Translations under genes and position numbers: made by a program | Shown: positions 22,641 through 34,615 of the stretch, piece after piece | Position numbering within the stretch: the first letter of the stretch is position 1 | How the letters are laid out: the number at the start of each line of letters is the position of its first letter | NCBI GenBank assembly: GCA_028752905.1 | Contig: JAQNBH010000009.1 | Span: forward strand, 25,342,370 to 25,406,369 | Direction: 5' to 3' | Source of the DNA: Cladorhizidae sp. MBARI D1340-BT2 | Lineage: Eukaryota; Porifera; Demospongiae; Poecilosclerida; Cladorhizidae | Length of the DNA: 64,000 nucleotides | Notes under the pieces: generated by a model | The model's input: the letters and a program-made list of their open reading frames with translations, nothing else | What the model was told of the DNA's origin: nothing | The model's database searches: none

Positions 22641-22899
22641 GTGAGCATTAATAGTAGTTGTGGAACTAATGAGCTACAACTCTGCCATCAAGAGCCAACG
22701 ACAAAATATGGACACCAGGTCATTTTTCAAAATAACAGCCATTGAGGATGAAGATAAGAGAAATTATTGCTAGCTATTTAGCTTGAAGCCTGTACACTTG
22801 ATAAACCAATCACATTTATTCAGATTCTAGTGAACCTCAGTCTGATCTGGATCATTCTATAATCAGTACCACTCTGGAAAGCTGACATGAAGATGAAGT

Positions 22900-25045
22900 T
22901 CCTATAGTTAATGAATGCTCAAGTGGAAGTGCCGAAGGACCAGAATCGTATGTTTATTATCTTCTATTGATGATGCTGATTGTTTAATACATGAGCTTTC
23001 TAGTGGTGCTAGATACTCTTTCTTATGTCACCACGATGTACAATTGCTTAGTGTCCTTACTGGCACCTTATTACATAGCTATCACCAAAAGTTTAACATA
23101 TTGTGGCTCAGTAAATATCCTTGGCTAGTCTACAGTTCTAAGGTAGATGGTGTATTTTGTCCGCCTTGTGCTCTGTTTCTTCCATCTAACCAATGTAAAG
23201 ATAAAGGTTACCTGGTAATTAAGCCTTTTTCTAACTGGATCAAGATGAGTTGCAATTTGGGTAATCATGCAAAGCTTCAATACCATCGTGATTGTTTGCA
23301 GCAAGCAGATGCACAATTGAAAATCCAGTATCACGACTAGATGTAATGACAAGGACTGCTGTTCAAAAGGAAATTAGTGAAAAAAGGCAATACTGAGGCA
23401 AATTGTTTGAGCAATTTTTTTTTAGGCAAACAGTGTATTGCATTTCGTGGAAAGTTAGAGGAAGTTGCATCGTCAAAGAATCCTGGAAACTTTTTAGCAA
23501 TGCTAAAATCTTTTGCGGGGACAGACAGTATTTTATATGAGCATCTTTATTGTACCAAGGCAAAGAATGCAACACACTTATCACCAAGGACTCAAAATGT
23601 AATTATTAATATTATAGGCTATGATATGATTCTTGCCAAAACAATATCTGAGATAAAAGAAGCAAAATATTTTTTCGTTCTAGCTGATGAGGTTTCATGT
23701 CACAATGTAGAGCATCTGCACATATTCCTTCACTTTGTTGATGGCCATGGTGACATTCGAGAAGAGTTAAGAGTTTGTTTCATTTGTAAAACTTGAGAGA
23801 GTCCGAGCAGCTGATGTGTACCAAATACCATTATACAGACCTTGGAGGGGCTTGGCTTATCACTGAATGATTTGCGAGGGAAAGGGTATGATGGGGCCTC
23901 AATGATGAGTGGGGAGATAGCTGGTGTGCAGGCATTACTTCGAGAGAAGCATCCCAAGGCATTCTACACCCATTGTGCAAGTCATTCCATAATCTGGCTA
24001 TCATAAGTTCCTGTTCTGTTCCACCTATAAGGAACTGTGTAGATCAGATAAAAGGTTTCACATTATGGATTAAGGATTCAGCTAAAAGAGAGGGCCTCCT
24101 TAAAGCAATCATTCAGAAGAGGTCTCAGATTGGCACAAAGCAGTTTTCAATAATCAACGTTTGCATTACTCGATGGGTAGAGAACATCAATGGCTGGGAG
24201 CGTTTCTGTCTATATCATCCTTTTCTAATTGAAATGTGTGAGATAGTACTCTATGGAAATAGTGAATTTCTGAACTTTAAAGATGGTTGGACTACTGATG
24301 ATAAGAAAAATGCTCTTGCATACATGAAAACGTTGGAGTCCTTTGCATTTTTGTATTCCCTAGTCACTCTCTTTAGGTCTATTAAAGAAGCTGTTGTTAA
24401 ATTACAAGGAAAGTGCCAAGACCTTACCTCTGGAGTGACAATAAGTACAAGACTGTTGCAATGAATTTAAAAGAGAGAGAGCAGATGTTGATAATTTTTC
24501 ACAGCGTATCTTTCGGCATTGTTCTAGATGGGCAGTTCAGTCCAATATAACTATTTCGATGCCACGCACAACTCAGCGACAGCAGCATTGTCTGAATCCA
24601 CTAATTCAGTTGAGGATTATTTTAAATGGGCTGTAGTCATCCCTTTTCTTGACCAAATTATACATCAAGATTTACTAAGCATACCAACCAGGTAGCTTCA
24701 TTGCAATACCTATTGCCCATCCATACCACTACTTCATCCTTTGTTAATATTGAACCTGCTGTTACTTTCTATTCTGAATATCTACCAAATGTGAGTATAC
24801 TTGATGAAGAGTTTCATCGCTGGAAGTCAAAGTGGCTACAAATTTAACCAGATGAGCGTCCTCAAACTCTGAGTGAATCGCTAAAACTCTGCTGCCTCAA
24901 AACCCTTCCAAATGTCCCTTTTGAACCTTTTTGCTACACTCCCACTCAGTTCCCGTACTTGTGGACAATCTGCTTCCACACTTCGATGTTTAAACAAGTG
25001 AGGAAAGACTCAGTGCCTTAGCATTAATACTGGAATGGATCGATA
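22900..25045 (+). pseudogene. hAT transposase, ZMYM1/DUF4371 type
   Basis: The first frame (to 23338) carries the TTF-type zinc-finger region: NILWLSKYPWLVYSSKVDGV, FCPPCALF, HAKLQYHRDCLQQAD. After a frameshift, 23377-23796 holds GKQCIAFRGKLEEVASSKNP, PRTQNVIINIIGYDMI and KEAKYFFVLADEVSCHNVEH (DUF4371, first Asp). A further shift gives NDLRGKGYDGASMMSGE and KAFYTHCASHS (second Asp and the C-x2-H), near 23862-23985. The frame 23973-24464 continues the catalytic/insertion region with CITRWVENINGWERF. Near 24925-25045 the hAT dimerisation end appears: FATLPLSSRTCGQSASTLRC then ERLSALALI, with a TGA and frameshift between. At least four frameshifts make it a pseudogene. The domain order is that of complete transposases, so the element once encoded the whole enzyme. 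Confidence 0.8.
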
Positions 25046-25307
25046 CTGTTGCAAACTTTACGTAGAACAACATCCATGCAGAATTCAATGTTAGCTTATT
25101 ATTTCAGTAATTTTGTCTGTATATTTTTGAAGGTTGCTTAATAAAAATCATCTCTGTAAATATTTTTGGAGTTTCCACGATTTGTGCTGGATGGGGTATA
25201 TATATTTCCCTTTTGCACTATATATCCTCACCATGGCTTTCAGCCACATGATCCACATCCGACATATATACATAACCCCCCTTTTCAAAAGTCTGCATAC
25301 GCCCCTG

Positions 25308-25734
25308 CTTATAAGCTTCTTAAACTAGCCTTATTCCTACTAGGACAGCTTCTCAGGCTCTTCTACTTGGCACACTTGTAGATCTTGGATAGATAACCAA
25401 TTAGGGAAAGTAAATTGGATGATTTTCCAAAAATATTTTTATGGATCAGCTATATATCTTGTAAACAGCCTCCTGTGTGATTTACTAGGTTGCTTCTATC
25501 ACATTCCAAGATGCTTCCTGGCATGTTTCATGTGGAATTATTGTCCTCCTGATTTCATACTTGGGATACTATAGTGTCCCCAGAAGATGCAATGCTTTAC
25601 AAGTGGGTACTGAGCAGCTGCTTGCTTTACAGCTGTACTCAAAGTTCTTTAGATAGAGGAGCTATTGATTTAGTTAAGAGCTTTGTAGAGTTTGGCTATA
25701 TTAGATTACAACAGATAGCAAGTTTAATTAAATA
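25308..25734. other. no gene seen
   Basis: Spacer between the hAT and piggyBac remnants. AT-rich, no recognised repeat. Confidence 0.5.
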
Positions 25735-27645
25735 TTGTGGGGCGTAACTATGGCTAAATATTGTGATACAGATAAAGTGCTGTGTATGTTGGATGATGAG
25801 ATTGATGATGATTTTGATGGCTTCATAGTGAAGAATTATAGTGAGGATGATGAGGATGTTGGAGTTTGTGAGGTAGCTGATAGTGTTAGTGATGGCGTAG
25901 TTGGTGGTGTGTGTAGCTAAAGTGGTAGCAGTTCTGGTGCCAGTACTTCTTGTTCCAGTTCTTCCATCTCCTTTAGCCAGGCATCTGGGTGCACTGTTGA
26001 TATGGAAGGAAAAGAGCCTTTGGAGTTTGCTCAGCTTTTTATGGACGACAATATCCTGAGGAGAGTTGTGAACGAAAAAATGTTGTATGCTGAGCAATTC
26101 ATGGCTGGAAATAAAGACTTACCTCTTCGATCAAGAGTCAGAGAGTGGAAAAGGTGCTCAGTCAGTGAAATGGTGAAGTTTCTTGCCCTTTATTGCCATG
26201 AGCATGGATAATAAGCATCGGATTGAGGACTATTGGTGCAAGAAATGGCCCTTCACCAGGTCATGCTTCTCCTCTATCATGGCGGGAGACCGATTTTGTC
26301 TCGCGCTTCTTTCACCTAAATGATGGAGAGAAGATGTACCTAGGGGTCGGCCAGGATATGATGCCCTGTTCAAAATACGGCCACTTATGGAGCATTTACT
26401 AGATAAATTCAAAACCTTTTACCAGCTGGGGAGAGATATATCAGTCAATGAATCAATGATAGGCTTCAAGGGACGGCTGTGGTTTATCGCTATCAAGTGG
26501 GGCATGAAAGCCTATGTCCTGGCAGACGGCTCCAGTGGATATATGTACATTTGGAAGCTCTATACTGGTGAGGAAACTGTATATATATATACACACAAAA
26601 TAGCCATGTAGAAAAGTACTATAATATTATATATAATAAATATAATTCACTCATAGTCTTTCCCCCCCCCCCCCCCCCCCCCACTTTTTTCTTTCTTTTT
26701 TTACTTCCTTCCTGCTCTTCTTCATTATCCCCTTTTTCCTTCCCACTTTTTTTCTTTTCAGTTCTTGTTCTTTTTGGGGGGTCTCCCAGAGAAATGAGAG
26801 CCTCTCCGCTACAGAACAACACATGACATGGTGATGAAGCTAGTAGAAGGGATGGAGAATAAAGGACACCATTTGTACACAAGTCCAGACTTGTTCCTCA
26901 CCCTAAAAAAGTAGTGGCTTCGGTGCATGTGGTGCAGTTCGGGTGAACAGGAGGGGGGGACCTGCATGTATCAAGGCCAAAGACAAAATGAAAAAGGGTG
27001 ACATCAAGTATATAAGTACAAATGGTGTCCTTGCCTTGAAATGGATGGACAAGAAAGCTGTGACCATTCTGAGTACTATCCACGATGATAGCACTATAGC
27101 AAAGAGGAAGAGGACAAGGCTGTCAGCAACTGGCATGGAGGAGGTCATAAAGCCAACAGCCATTGTCAAGTGCAATAGTCACATGGGTGGGGTTGACAAA
27201 TCCAATCAGCTGATGAGTTACTATACCTTCCAACATAGGACACAGAAATGGTGGAAACGGGCAGCTTTTCATCTCCTCAACCTGGCATTGGTAAATGCAT
27301 ACATGATATATAAAGGGAGACCTTCGACTGGCCGAAGAGTAACACACCAGTCCTTCTTAGTGAAGGTTGCTGTTGGATTTCTTCTGGAGGCAGGCCTGAC
27401 AGAAGCTCAGCTTGAAGTGTCCATCCTTCACAATCATCCAGTGGCTGAACCAGCCAGACTTACAGGAAGGCACTACCTTCCCCCAAATAGCAATGGCAAA
27501 AGGTCCCTGTGTGCTTGCTACCTGTGCAGCAGCAAAAAAGGAAGTCAGAACTTTATTTAGATGTAAGATTTGTAAAGTAGCTTTATGTATTACACCTGGC
27601 TTTGAACTATACCTCACAAAAGTTAGTCCTGTGTCACTTACCATC
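25735..27645 (+). pseudogene. piggyBac transposase
   Basis: The 25735-25920 frame gives the acidic N-terminus (DDEIDDDFDGF). The same frame continues after a TAA at 25918-25920 and one upstream ATG run to FMDDNILRRVVNEKMLYAEQ and KFLALYC. A shifted frame (to 26611) has YDALFKIRPLMEHLLDKFKT, GRDISVNESMIGFKGRL, KWGMKAYVLADGSSGYMYIW. A pyrimidine tract interrupts at 26662-26765. The end (26810-27560) has MVMKLVEGMENKGHHLYTS, KMKKGDIKYISTNGVLALKW, MGGVDKSNQLMSYYTFQHRT and the start of the Cys-rich zinc domain, continued in another frame as FRCKICKVALCITPGFELY. Of the catalytic triad, Asp1 (ISIDE in relatives) is Asn in ISVNE, Asp2 is missing because the TDNFYTS loop is reduced to TS near 26880, and Asp3 is kept in GGVDK. 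TTAA-flanked ends were not found. Confidence 0.85.
26662..26765. repeat. poly-C run and homopyrimidine tract
   Basis: 21 consecutive C (26662-26682) are followed by about 80 bases that are almost all C and T. It interrupts the piggyBac pseudogene. Length may be affected by sequencing or assembly. Confidence 0.85.
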
Positions 27646-27715
27646 CACATCATAACTCTTTTTTTTCCTTTTTTTCCTTCACTTTTTCTTGATTGTTTTT
27701 TCTTCCAGTAGCACA

Positions 27716-27800
27716 ACTTTTACCAATCCTATGTATGCAAACAACTATGACTATGAATAATATTTATAGTGGAGATGTAATATAAATGCATTGTTGCTAG
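27716..27800. other. spacer
   Basis: Short AT-rich link between piggyBac remnant and minisatellite. Confidence 0.5.
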
Positions 27801-28550
27801 ATCATCCCAAAGCTAGCTGAGCTGAAATATATACTAGCACTGGCTATAGAATACCATGGTTTGCTTGGCAGTCTACTAGCTACCTCCAGCGCTAGCTATT
27901 GCTGGCTATATATATATCAGCTACAACTGCCTTCTTCAAGCTCTAGCTAATTTGCTAGCTATAATGATCATCTAAAACTACCTACTTCAATCACTAGCTA
28001 TAATGATCATCTAAAACTGCCAACTTCAAGCGCTAGCTCATTTGCTAGCTATAAAGATCAGCTAAAACTGCTTGTACAGTTCAAGCGCTAGCTAATTTGC
28101 TAGCTATAATGATCATCTAAATTCAACTTCAAGCGCTAGCTAATTTGCTAGCTATTTAAAGATCAGCTAAAACTGCCTAGACACTTAAAGCGCTAGCTTA
28201 GCTATAATGATAATCTAAAACTGCCAACTTCTAATTTGCTAGCTATAAAGATCAGCTAAAACTGCCTATACACTTCAAGCGCTAGTTAGATATAAAGATG
28301 GCCTAAACTACTATACCTCGAGAGCTAGAAACTTTGCTATCCAAAGATGACCTACAATTATTTACTTTACTAATTAGCTAAGCTATATAAATATGATCTA
28401 CAACTGTCTACTTCGAGCGCTAGCTATAAGATGACCTACAGCTAGCTACATTGAGCGCTACCTAAAAAGCCTATATACAACTAGCTAGCTAGCTATAAAA
28501 ATGATCTAGCTAAAACTAACTTCGAGCACACTATGTAACAAACTGGTTGT
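27800..28550. repeat. GCTAGC-rich minisatellite, left array
   Basis: Degenerate units of about 50-62 bp, each near 'aagcgctagctaatttgctagctataa' plus 'gatcatctaaaactgcc'. Units contain overlapping NheI-like palindromes (GCTAGC). The breakpoint of the 11.57 kb duplication falls inside this array at about 28061; the part from there to 28550 recurs at 39630-40115. Confidence 0.85.
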
Positions 28551-28559
28551 TAGCTCATC

Positions 28560-29999
28560 CACATAATAATCTTACTTGGAGTCTAGCTTCACTTGTCTTG
28601 ACATCTCTAAAGATTCTTCTAGCCTCGTGTTAGGTAGAAAGTTAGGAGATAGTCTGAATATCAATGAACACTCACCTCAACGAGCCACAGACAAAAAAAA
28701 AAATTATAATAAAAACATCAGGTAATTTTTAAAAACAGGTGATTCCAATAAACAGTGTCCGCGTGCAGGGGAAATTACCTGGGTAACTCCCTTCGCATTC
28801 TAAGAGTTATTAAGGATGCCAATGGGCAATATTAGGAAAGTTATGAGTAAAAAGAACATATCAACCGAATATATCTGTAAATACTTGTGTTTTTTCTTGA
28901 TGTTATAACTCTACCTACCTCTTGCTAGTGCCTCAACTGCCAGGGCCATGTAGGACTTGCCAGGCTGATGGATCAGAAACCAAACCCCTCATTAACAAAG
29001 TGCTAATACAGTTAGAGGTGCTGTGAGGCCCAGCATCTGGCCCAACCAGTAAAGCAACATATTGCCTCCATTCCTTTCCACCAATCACTGTTGCACACCA
29101 TTCCCCATCATTAGCTATTGTACCCATAGTTCATATTGAAATGTAATTACGGTACTTTATGACACTGGCAACCTGGAGTAACTGGCTAGCTGTTCTCTTA
29201 GGGTATAAATGTTCTCTATGTATGCCAAGCTCCTGCAAACTCCAGGTTTCTAGATCACTGAATCTTCCATGCTCTTCTTTGTGACTTGTGGCTGCCCCTA
29301 TGCTGAAGCTGTGGCACAGTAGACTTTCACGTATCAGAACGTCGGATTATTCAAACTCAGTTGCATGGTAATGATCATCAATGGGAGATTTCATTAGGGA
29401 GGGCTAGAGATTTGCAGGTGAAAGTCAAATCAGTTCGCTAAGCCTGAAAAAGGAAGAGCACAGTTTTATCTAATGAGTCTTAGTTGGCTGTGCTTGGCAA
29501 GATATTTTAAGGAACCAATTGAGACTCTCACAAGAGTATGGCAGTAGAAATGCAACGATAACCGAGATCATGAACAATGAAACCAAACTTCGACAGTTAG
29601 CAGCACCATTTATAGTCAGTGGAGAGTTCAAGTCATGTCATGAGCCTTGCTAAAGACGACCAGCTTGGAAGCACTCTATATTTCTATTTCATTCAGAAAA
29701 GGGGACAAGGCATCCAGTCTCAGTGGAATTCCATGAAAAGTTACATGAAGGAGTATCAGAAGCACACCATTTGCTAGAGGCAAACTGGCGTGATGAGATA
29801 GAACACCAAGTGTTGCAGGCAATTCTGAATCCTCCGAGACAGCACTGGTGGTTGTTAAAGGAGTGAGACATCTGGCATGCACAAAGAGGCATGAAGCAAA
29901 GAACTCTTGCATCTCATTTTAGTAAATAGTGTTATTGTACAGGATGTAGTAATCAACAACAACTGCTCGTATAAAATATACACAAAAATACTGTAAATG
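28560..29999. other. no recognised gene within duplicated unit
   Basis: Two open frames of 64 and 78 codons on the minus strand (29127-28933, 29912-29676) are identical in both unit copies, but I recognise no family. The stretch may include the decayed 3' part of the DIRS-like element. Confidence 0.4.
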
Positions 30000-32400
30000 A
30001 ATGAATATGTGTATAAGACAGCATGGCTGCTACTGAGGATATAGCTGCTTCTCCTTCAGGAAGTAAGCTGCTCACATTCCATGGCCCTGCAGACTAAAAT
30101 CGCTAATGATATTAGCAATTATTCAAACACCCGAGTCAAGTTTATAATGACTTGCTTGCTTTTCATATATCCAAAGATTTCCCTTATCCGAACTGTAGTG
30201 TAGATCCCAATACGTTGAATGCATTTGGGTCTACAGTACCCAGATGCATCTAACCCGGCCTTGGCTGGGGACCGTCATGCAACCACTAACCATTGAATTG
30301 TCAGATATGTGCTGTCTCGAAACACAGAGAGTGGGCCTTTTTTTACCCAGAGGTTAAGCAGAGTCCTGACTGGACAGATATCTGACTTTTTCTTCCCGAT
30401 GAAGAGCTGGATTCCGTGATGAAAATAGTCTATCTTCGACTGTAATAGTCATTCTTATGATGTCCTGGCAGGACGGATGCCCCACTGCAATAGTTGAGCA
30501 AGACAAGTGGCATTTTGGTTCATAGAGGCTTCTGATAGACTGTCATTTCATTTCTCCTGATCTTGGAAAGCAACAGAGGTTAAAGCAGCATGCATCCCAA
30601 TGTGTGATGTACAATGGTATGAGTGGGCCCCCCACCTCCTTTCAGCTTTATAAGAATATCAGGAGCAATTTCTGTCATTTCTCCCAACCTTGGTATGCTT
30701 CCAACCATTTGATTCCCTGCAGACTGTATTGTAGATGTTGATGGGCAAGCTCCAAGTGGTCTATCTTGCCATCAGCGATGTAGAGAAATCAGATTGCTGA
30801 CAAGTATACTTGATGATATGATGGTTTAACCCTGACCCAGCAATCTATGACATGAAGCTGCACGGCACCCCGTCTCTGTTGCTGAACTGCCTGAAGCCCC
30901 CCTGCAATATAAAATTCCTGGTATTTTTACGGACTACTGCAGTATGTAACCTTGGCCATTCCTAATCAATAAGTTTCTTCACCTCTCTTTAGCCCAGTTC
31001 GGCCAGCTAGATACTAGAGTTACTTACAGTTCTTGTGAGATGACATCAGGTTCTCTGATGGCTGAAGGGACCGGGCACAGAAATATGTTACATCATTTTG
31101 GGACAGATTATCCACTGCTCTATTCTCTCTCCCAGGGATGTGCTGGCTTATAATTAGCAGATTATATTAGAGCAAAAGAAGAACAGGCTTTTCATGAGGT
31201 TCATCACATTGACAACCTTTCTACCACCTAATATCAGGATGGCCACCAATACAACACTGCTACACCAGTATTTAGCTGCTTATGCCCACCACTATTTTTT
31301 CCCATAAAGCTTGCCCAATCACTAATGGAAACAGTTCCTTCACCATGATGTGAGGGATTTTCTATGCTTGTGGTAGTTTATCTTAATACCATTGCCCTCA
31401 TGACAAGAATATTCCACATCCCCATCATCATGGGGCATTGGAATTAAGATCACTTCCCAACACCAATCCTCCCCCTATTCTATGCTTGGACAATGCAGGC
31501 CCACCATAAAATCTGACAGAAACTCATTCTGATCCTGGTGCTATAATGGAGCTCTCTAGCTAATGCTGGCAGGTCAGTTTCTTCTCAGGAATGATCTGCC
31601 TGATTTTATTAAGCTGCATACGTATTGTAGCCGCCCAATTATTCCAACAAATGGAGTTCTAATAATTGAAAATCATCGATAACTGAACTTCAGTGTGGAA
31701 GACCTTCAGCTATTTTTAGCTCCACATAAAATCATTGGCAATCCACTCTCCTATACTGCATTCCACTGCCACTCAAGCTAAATTTATCCAGTTCTTCATA
31801 ATATCACAGATCTTGAGCTCAACATTGATATTAAGGAAAACTCTTTTTGTCTTTTGAATAGGTCTGGCCATACTCTCTGCTTAGACTAGAACATGCCGGA
31901 CTAGTGAATGCTATATGACATCCCTCCACATTGGACTAGGGATGTTGACCTATTGAAGTGCAAAGCATGTTACTTCATAGCAGCAGTCTAATATCAGTCA
32001 TCAACATTACCATAGAGAAAAATCCGTCGTAAGCCCAAAAGTTGTGGAGAACTCAGGTTGCAGAGCAAGTTTAATGATATTGTCACCAAACTTTGGTTTG
32101 TTTGGTCGTATACCTAACCATACACATGAGGCAATCCTAGGTCTATGATTGGTTGCCATGGATATGGGCAGCGACATGATTGGTGACAGAGAAAGCTAAT
32201 AAGTGTTATGTTAGTAAACATTGCAGAGAGTGGAAGTTGCTGCATGGACCCAAAGAAGGCTGGTAGAAGAATAATTTTGACGCAAAATTCATAATTTGCA
32301 GGAGATTATTAATGTTACTTTCTGTGATGGTTCTCACGCAAAAAAGTTAGATCTTTTCTTATGTCTGGGCATTTGTGAGACGAGAACCAAATGGAAGTTT
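30000..32400 (-). pseudogene. DIRS-like retroelement: RT, RNase H, tyrosine recombinase (decayed)
   Basis: No frame stays open, but minus-strand blocks appear in order. RT: a catalytic-like NVDD at 32008-31997, followed in frame by stops and TAAMK (relatives have LDDFLTA). RT-RNase H linker: GIIGRLQYVCSLIKSGRSFL then RR at about 31645-31577. RNase H: VKELFPLVIGQALWEK, then NVMNLMKSLFFFCSN and QHIPGRENRAVDNLSQNDV near 31144-31082. Recombinase: LQGIKWLEAYQ near 30730-30690, CCFPRSGEM near 30580-30550 (catalytic Arg region, usually GFLRSGE), then GIQLFIGKKKSDICPVRTLL and SVFRDSTYLTIQWL at about 30420-30284. RT, RNase H, recombinase is the DIRS order. The HxxR...Y end of the recombinase and split repeats were not found. 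The coding decay predates the duplication. Confidence 0.65.
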
Positions 32401-32689
32401 TAGACTTTCCCACAAGATGCCTCAAACTTGAGAAGTCTTGAGTTGCCCTAACTCTGAAGTATTTGGGTTTGCATGCACTAGAATAAATTTAAAGTAGTAT
32501 AGCCACAATAGTTAAATATTTGCTCTACATTCTCATCACCTCACTTGCCATATGGTATAGAGTGAGGATATGCTCTTGGGAATAAAATTACCCCCAAAAA
32601 ATATCCTGTATTGCTGTGCACATATTCAACATATCTGACCATGCCTTAAGGGTTTCTCCATTGTGGTTATGATGTTTGGAAGCTAACTA

Positions 32690-32840
32690 ACGTAAGAGCA
32701 GCAAGATACTCGTTAGGAAATTGTGGACAGCTACAGATATTTGCAGCTATAAACAGGCCTGGTTATGCTAGTAAAACTCCTGCTGCAATGTTCTGTGAAA
32801 CACATTACCCTAATGTTGAAGCTTATTACACATGCTCATA
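32690..32840 (+). repeat. dispersed repeat shared with 20905-21075
   Basis: Plus-strand frame AARYSLGNCGQLQ, AAINRPGYASKTPAAMFCE and HYPNVEAYYTCS, then a stop. The inverse copy at 20905-21075 keeps most residues, suggesting an old protein-coding origin. Confidence 0.6.
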
Positions 32841-32904
32841 AGCTGATATTTATTTCAAGAGCGGCACTTCATAATCGACCATATGGATGTTAACGACATG
32901 TATA

Positions 32905-33324
32905 CTAAACAACTTTTGGTGAAATAAAACATGAGAGGCAAATCAACCAGAGTTTAGAGCTGGCATAACAGTGACATCCAACAACAGTGGAGAATTGGTC
33001 AACAAGGCTTGAAAGATTGTGATCGAGCTTCAGGACATGCAATGCATAATTCTGAAGGTGAAAGCAGTTAATATCAAGGAAAAGAAATCCATGCATACAT
33101 CCAAGCTTAGTTGAGATCTTAGAGCAGTGAAAGCATTGTAAAGAGAGGTCAATTCTGAGTCTACCTTGCTTGATAGCTATAATAGTTGCCGAGCTATGAC
33201 TTTCCTGGAGCAGTTTAATGCTTTCCTGCAGAGAGTGGAGATGCACATAAAGAGCCAATTGATTATCCATAGAGATATAGATATTACTCGTAGTATTTTG
33301 TACTATTACATTGTGTTCATCCAT
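32905..33324 (-). CDS. hypothetical protein, 139 codons
   Basis: An open frame of 139 codons from an ATG at 33324 to a TAA at 32905, identical in the second unit copy. It is Leu-, Ser- and His-rich, with LALYVHLHSLQESIKLLQES as a possible amphipathic helix. No family is recognised. In sequence this AT-rich, such a frame can arise by chance, and identity between copies only reflects the recent duplication. It may be an exon of an unrecognised gene. Confidence 0.25.
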   Translation of the reverse strand: MDEHNVIVQNTTSNIYISMDNQLALYVHLHSLQESIKLLQESHSSATIIAIKQGRLRIDLSLQCFHCSKISTKLGCMHGFLFLDINCFHLQNYALHVLKLDHNLSSLVDQFSTVVGCHCYASSKLWLICLSCFISPKVV

Positions 33325-33762
33325 GTTTTATTTATATATTAACTTGCTGTATGAAAGTTCATCATTGGTGAGATTTGTTTCTAGACAACTCTCCTCAGCA
33401 TTGGTCAACAATATTTACAAACATTCATTTTGGAATTTGTGTATTGTTGTTCACCAAAAATGCTTCTCTCAAACTCTCCCCTTTTTCATGTGATGAGAGA
33501 CGATAAGGTTTACAGTGAAATGTCAACTGTGACATTAATTTACAAAATAACTGGTTACATAGAGGGAAGTGAGGAGGACCATATCTTGCAACTGGAATGG
33601 TCTCAGAACTAATTCAAATTCCATTCAGTATAGATATCAATGTATGATCAATTAAATCGAAAACTATTGTAGCTTTCAAAGTATTCTCAGTTGACATTGT
33701 AGATATAACTTTCTAGATTATTAACTTAAATTTGCTCATTTGAAATTCCTTCTAACCTCAAT

Positions 33763-33816
33763 CAGGAATAATAAGATGCTAAGATTCGTATGAGTCTTAG
33801 CATCTCATTGTTCCTG
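33763..33816. repeat. imperfect hairpin, dispersed repeat
   Basis: GATGCTAAGA (33775-33784) pairs with TCTTAGCATC (33795-33804), and outer TCAGGAA pairs with TTCCTGA. A related sequence (GAGTCTTAGCATC...CTGATGAAGGCTAGAGCAT) occurs near 3770, and this copy recurs at 45333-45386. Confidence 0.7.
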
Positions 33817-33824
33817 ATGAAGGC

Positions 33825-34615
33825 TAGAGCATTAGCCAGAATATTGAGTGGGTAAATTTAAGTTGATTGTCGAGAAAGTCTGTGTAAAAAACAATTCTAG
33901 CATAAAAAGCTATGGTCTCAGCAGTATACTTGGCTATGTATATGCTACCTCCTGGCATCTCATCAGCTTATCCAGATGCTACTGCTCAACTTTACTTTTC
34001 TCTCCTGACATGTTCAAGACAGCAAAAACAGTAGCGCCTGATTGGCATATGAACAAACATGTGTGAGTCCACTATTGTGGCTTACCAGGGAACAATTCTT
34101 ATGCCAGTGTGGACAGCAGGTCCCTAACCAGCTCCAAATATGTAGGAACCAGCTTATTTTTGTGTGTGAACAGCTTGCTTTTACAAATGCCTAACCATCA
34201 CAAATGCAACTGCGAAGAAATTACTCTACTATAGCTAAAGGATCCCAAAATCTAGAACGATCTGTAGATGACTTACCAAGGATGGAAAAATTAACTCAGT
34301 ATGCAGAACAGGATGTAAAAGATAAAACAGTTAGAGAGAAATAATTTCATGAACTGTACAACCTAATACCTTTTTTTACGATATCTATTTCTGGTGCTCC
34401 TCTCCCTTAAGTATTTCTTTAACTCTTCACTTGTATTACAATTAGTTTTTATAATTAAGTACTTCTTTTCCAGCAGTCACTGATAGTAAGCAGCTCCATT
34501 TAACAACATGTATGTAGAGTGTATGCATATTTTTTATGATGTAACTGTCAACTCACTGATTATAGATGTATACAATAACCAAAAGACACACTTTTCGTGA
34601 TAGGACTTGATATAG
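33825..34615. other. no gene recognised
   Basis: A 72-codon frame at 33848-34066 has no resemblance to a known family. AT-rich. Confidence 0.4.

Larger units (their letters stand above)
22246..25307 (+). mobile_element. hAT element with terminal inverted repeats
   Basis: The left end CATGGGCGTATGCAG (22246-22260) and right end CTGCATACGCCCCTG (25293-25307) are inverted copies with one mismatch and fit the CAGGGGCG-type ends of hAT elements. The pentamer CTTAT lies just outside both ends (22241-22245 and 25308-25312), a possible remnant of the 8-bp target duplication typical of hAT. Between them lie a hAT transposase pseudogene (22900-25045) and a stray reverse-transcriptase fragment (22464-22640). 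Confidence 0.65.

Noticed and set aside
25134..25381. Two overlapping hydrophobic ORFs suggesting a membrane protein
   Set aside because: They cover the right end of the hAT element and AT-rich spacer; no family resemblance.
27357..27716. 119-codon minus-strand ORF
   Set aside because: Opposite strand of the piggyBac C-terminus and its zinc domain.
27800..28550. CRISPR-like array
   Set aside because: Units are degenerate, without distinct spacers, and the DNA is eukaryotic.
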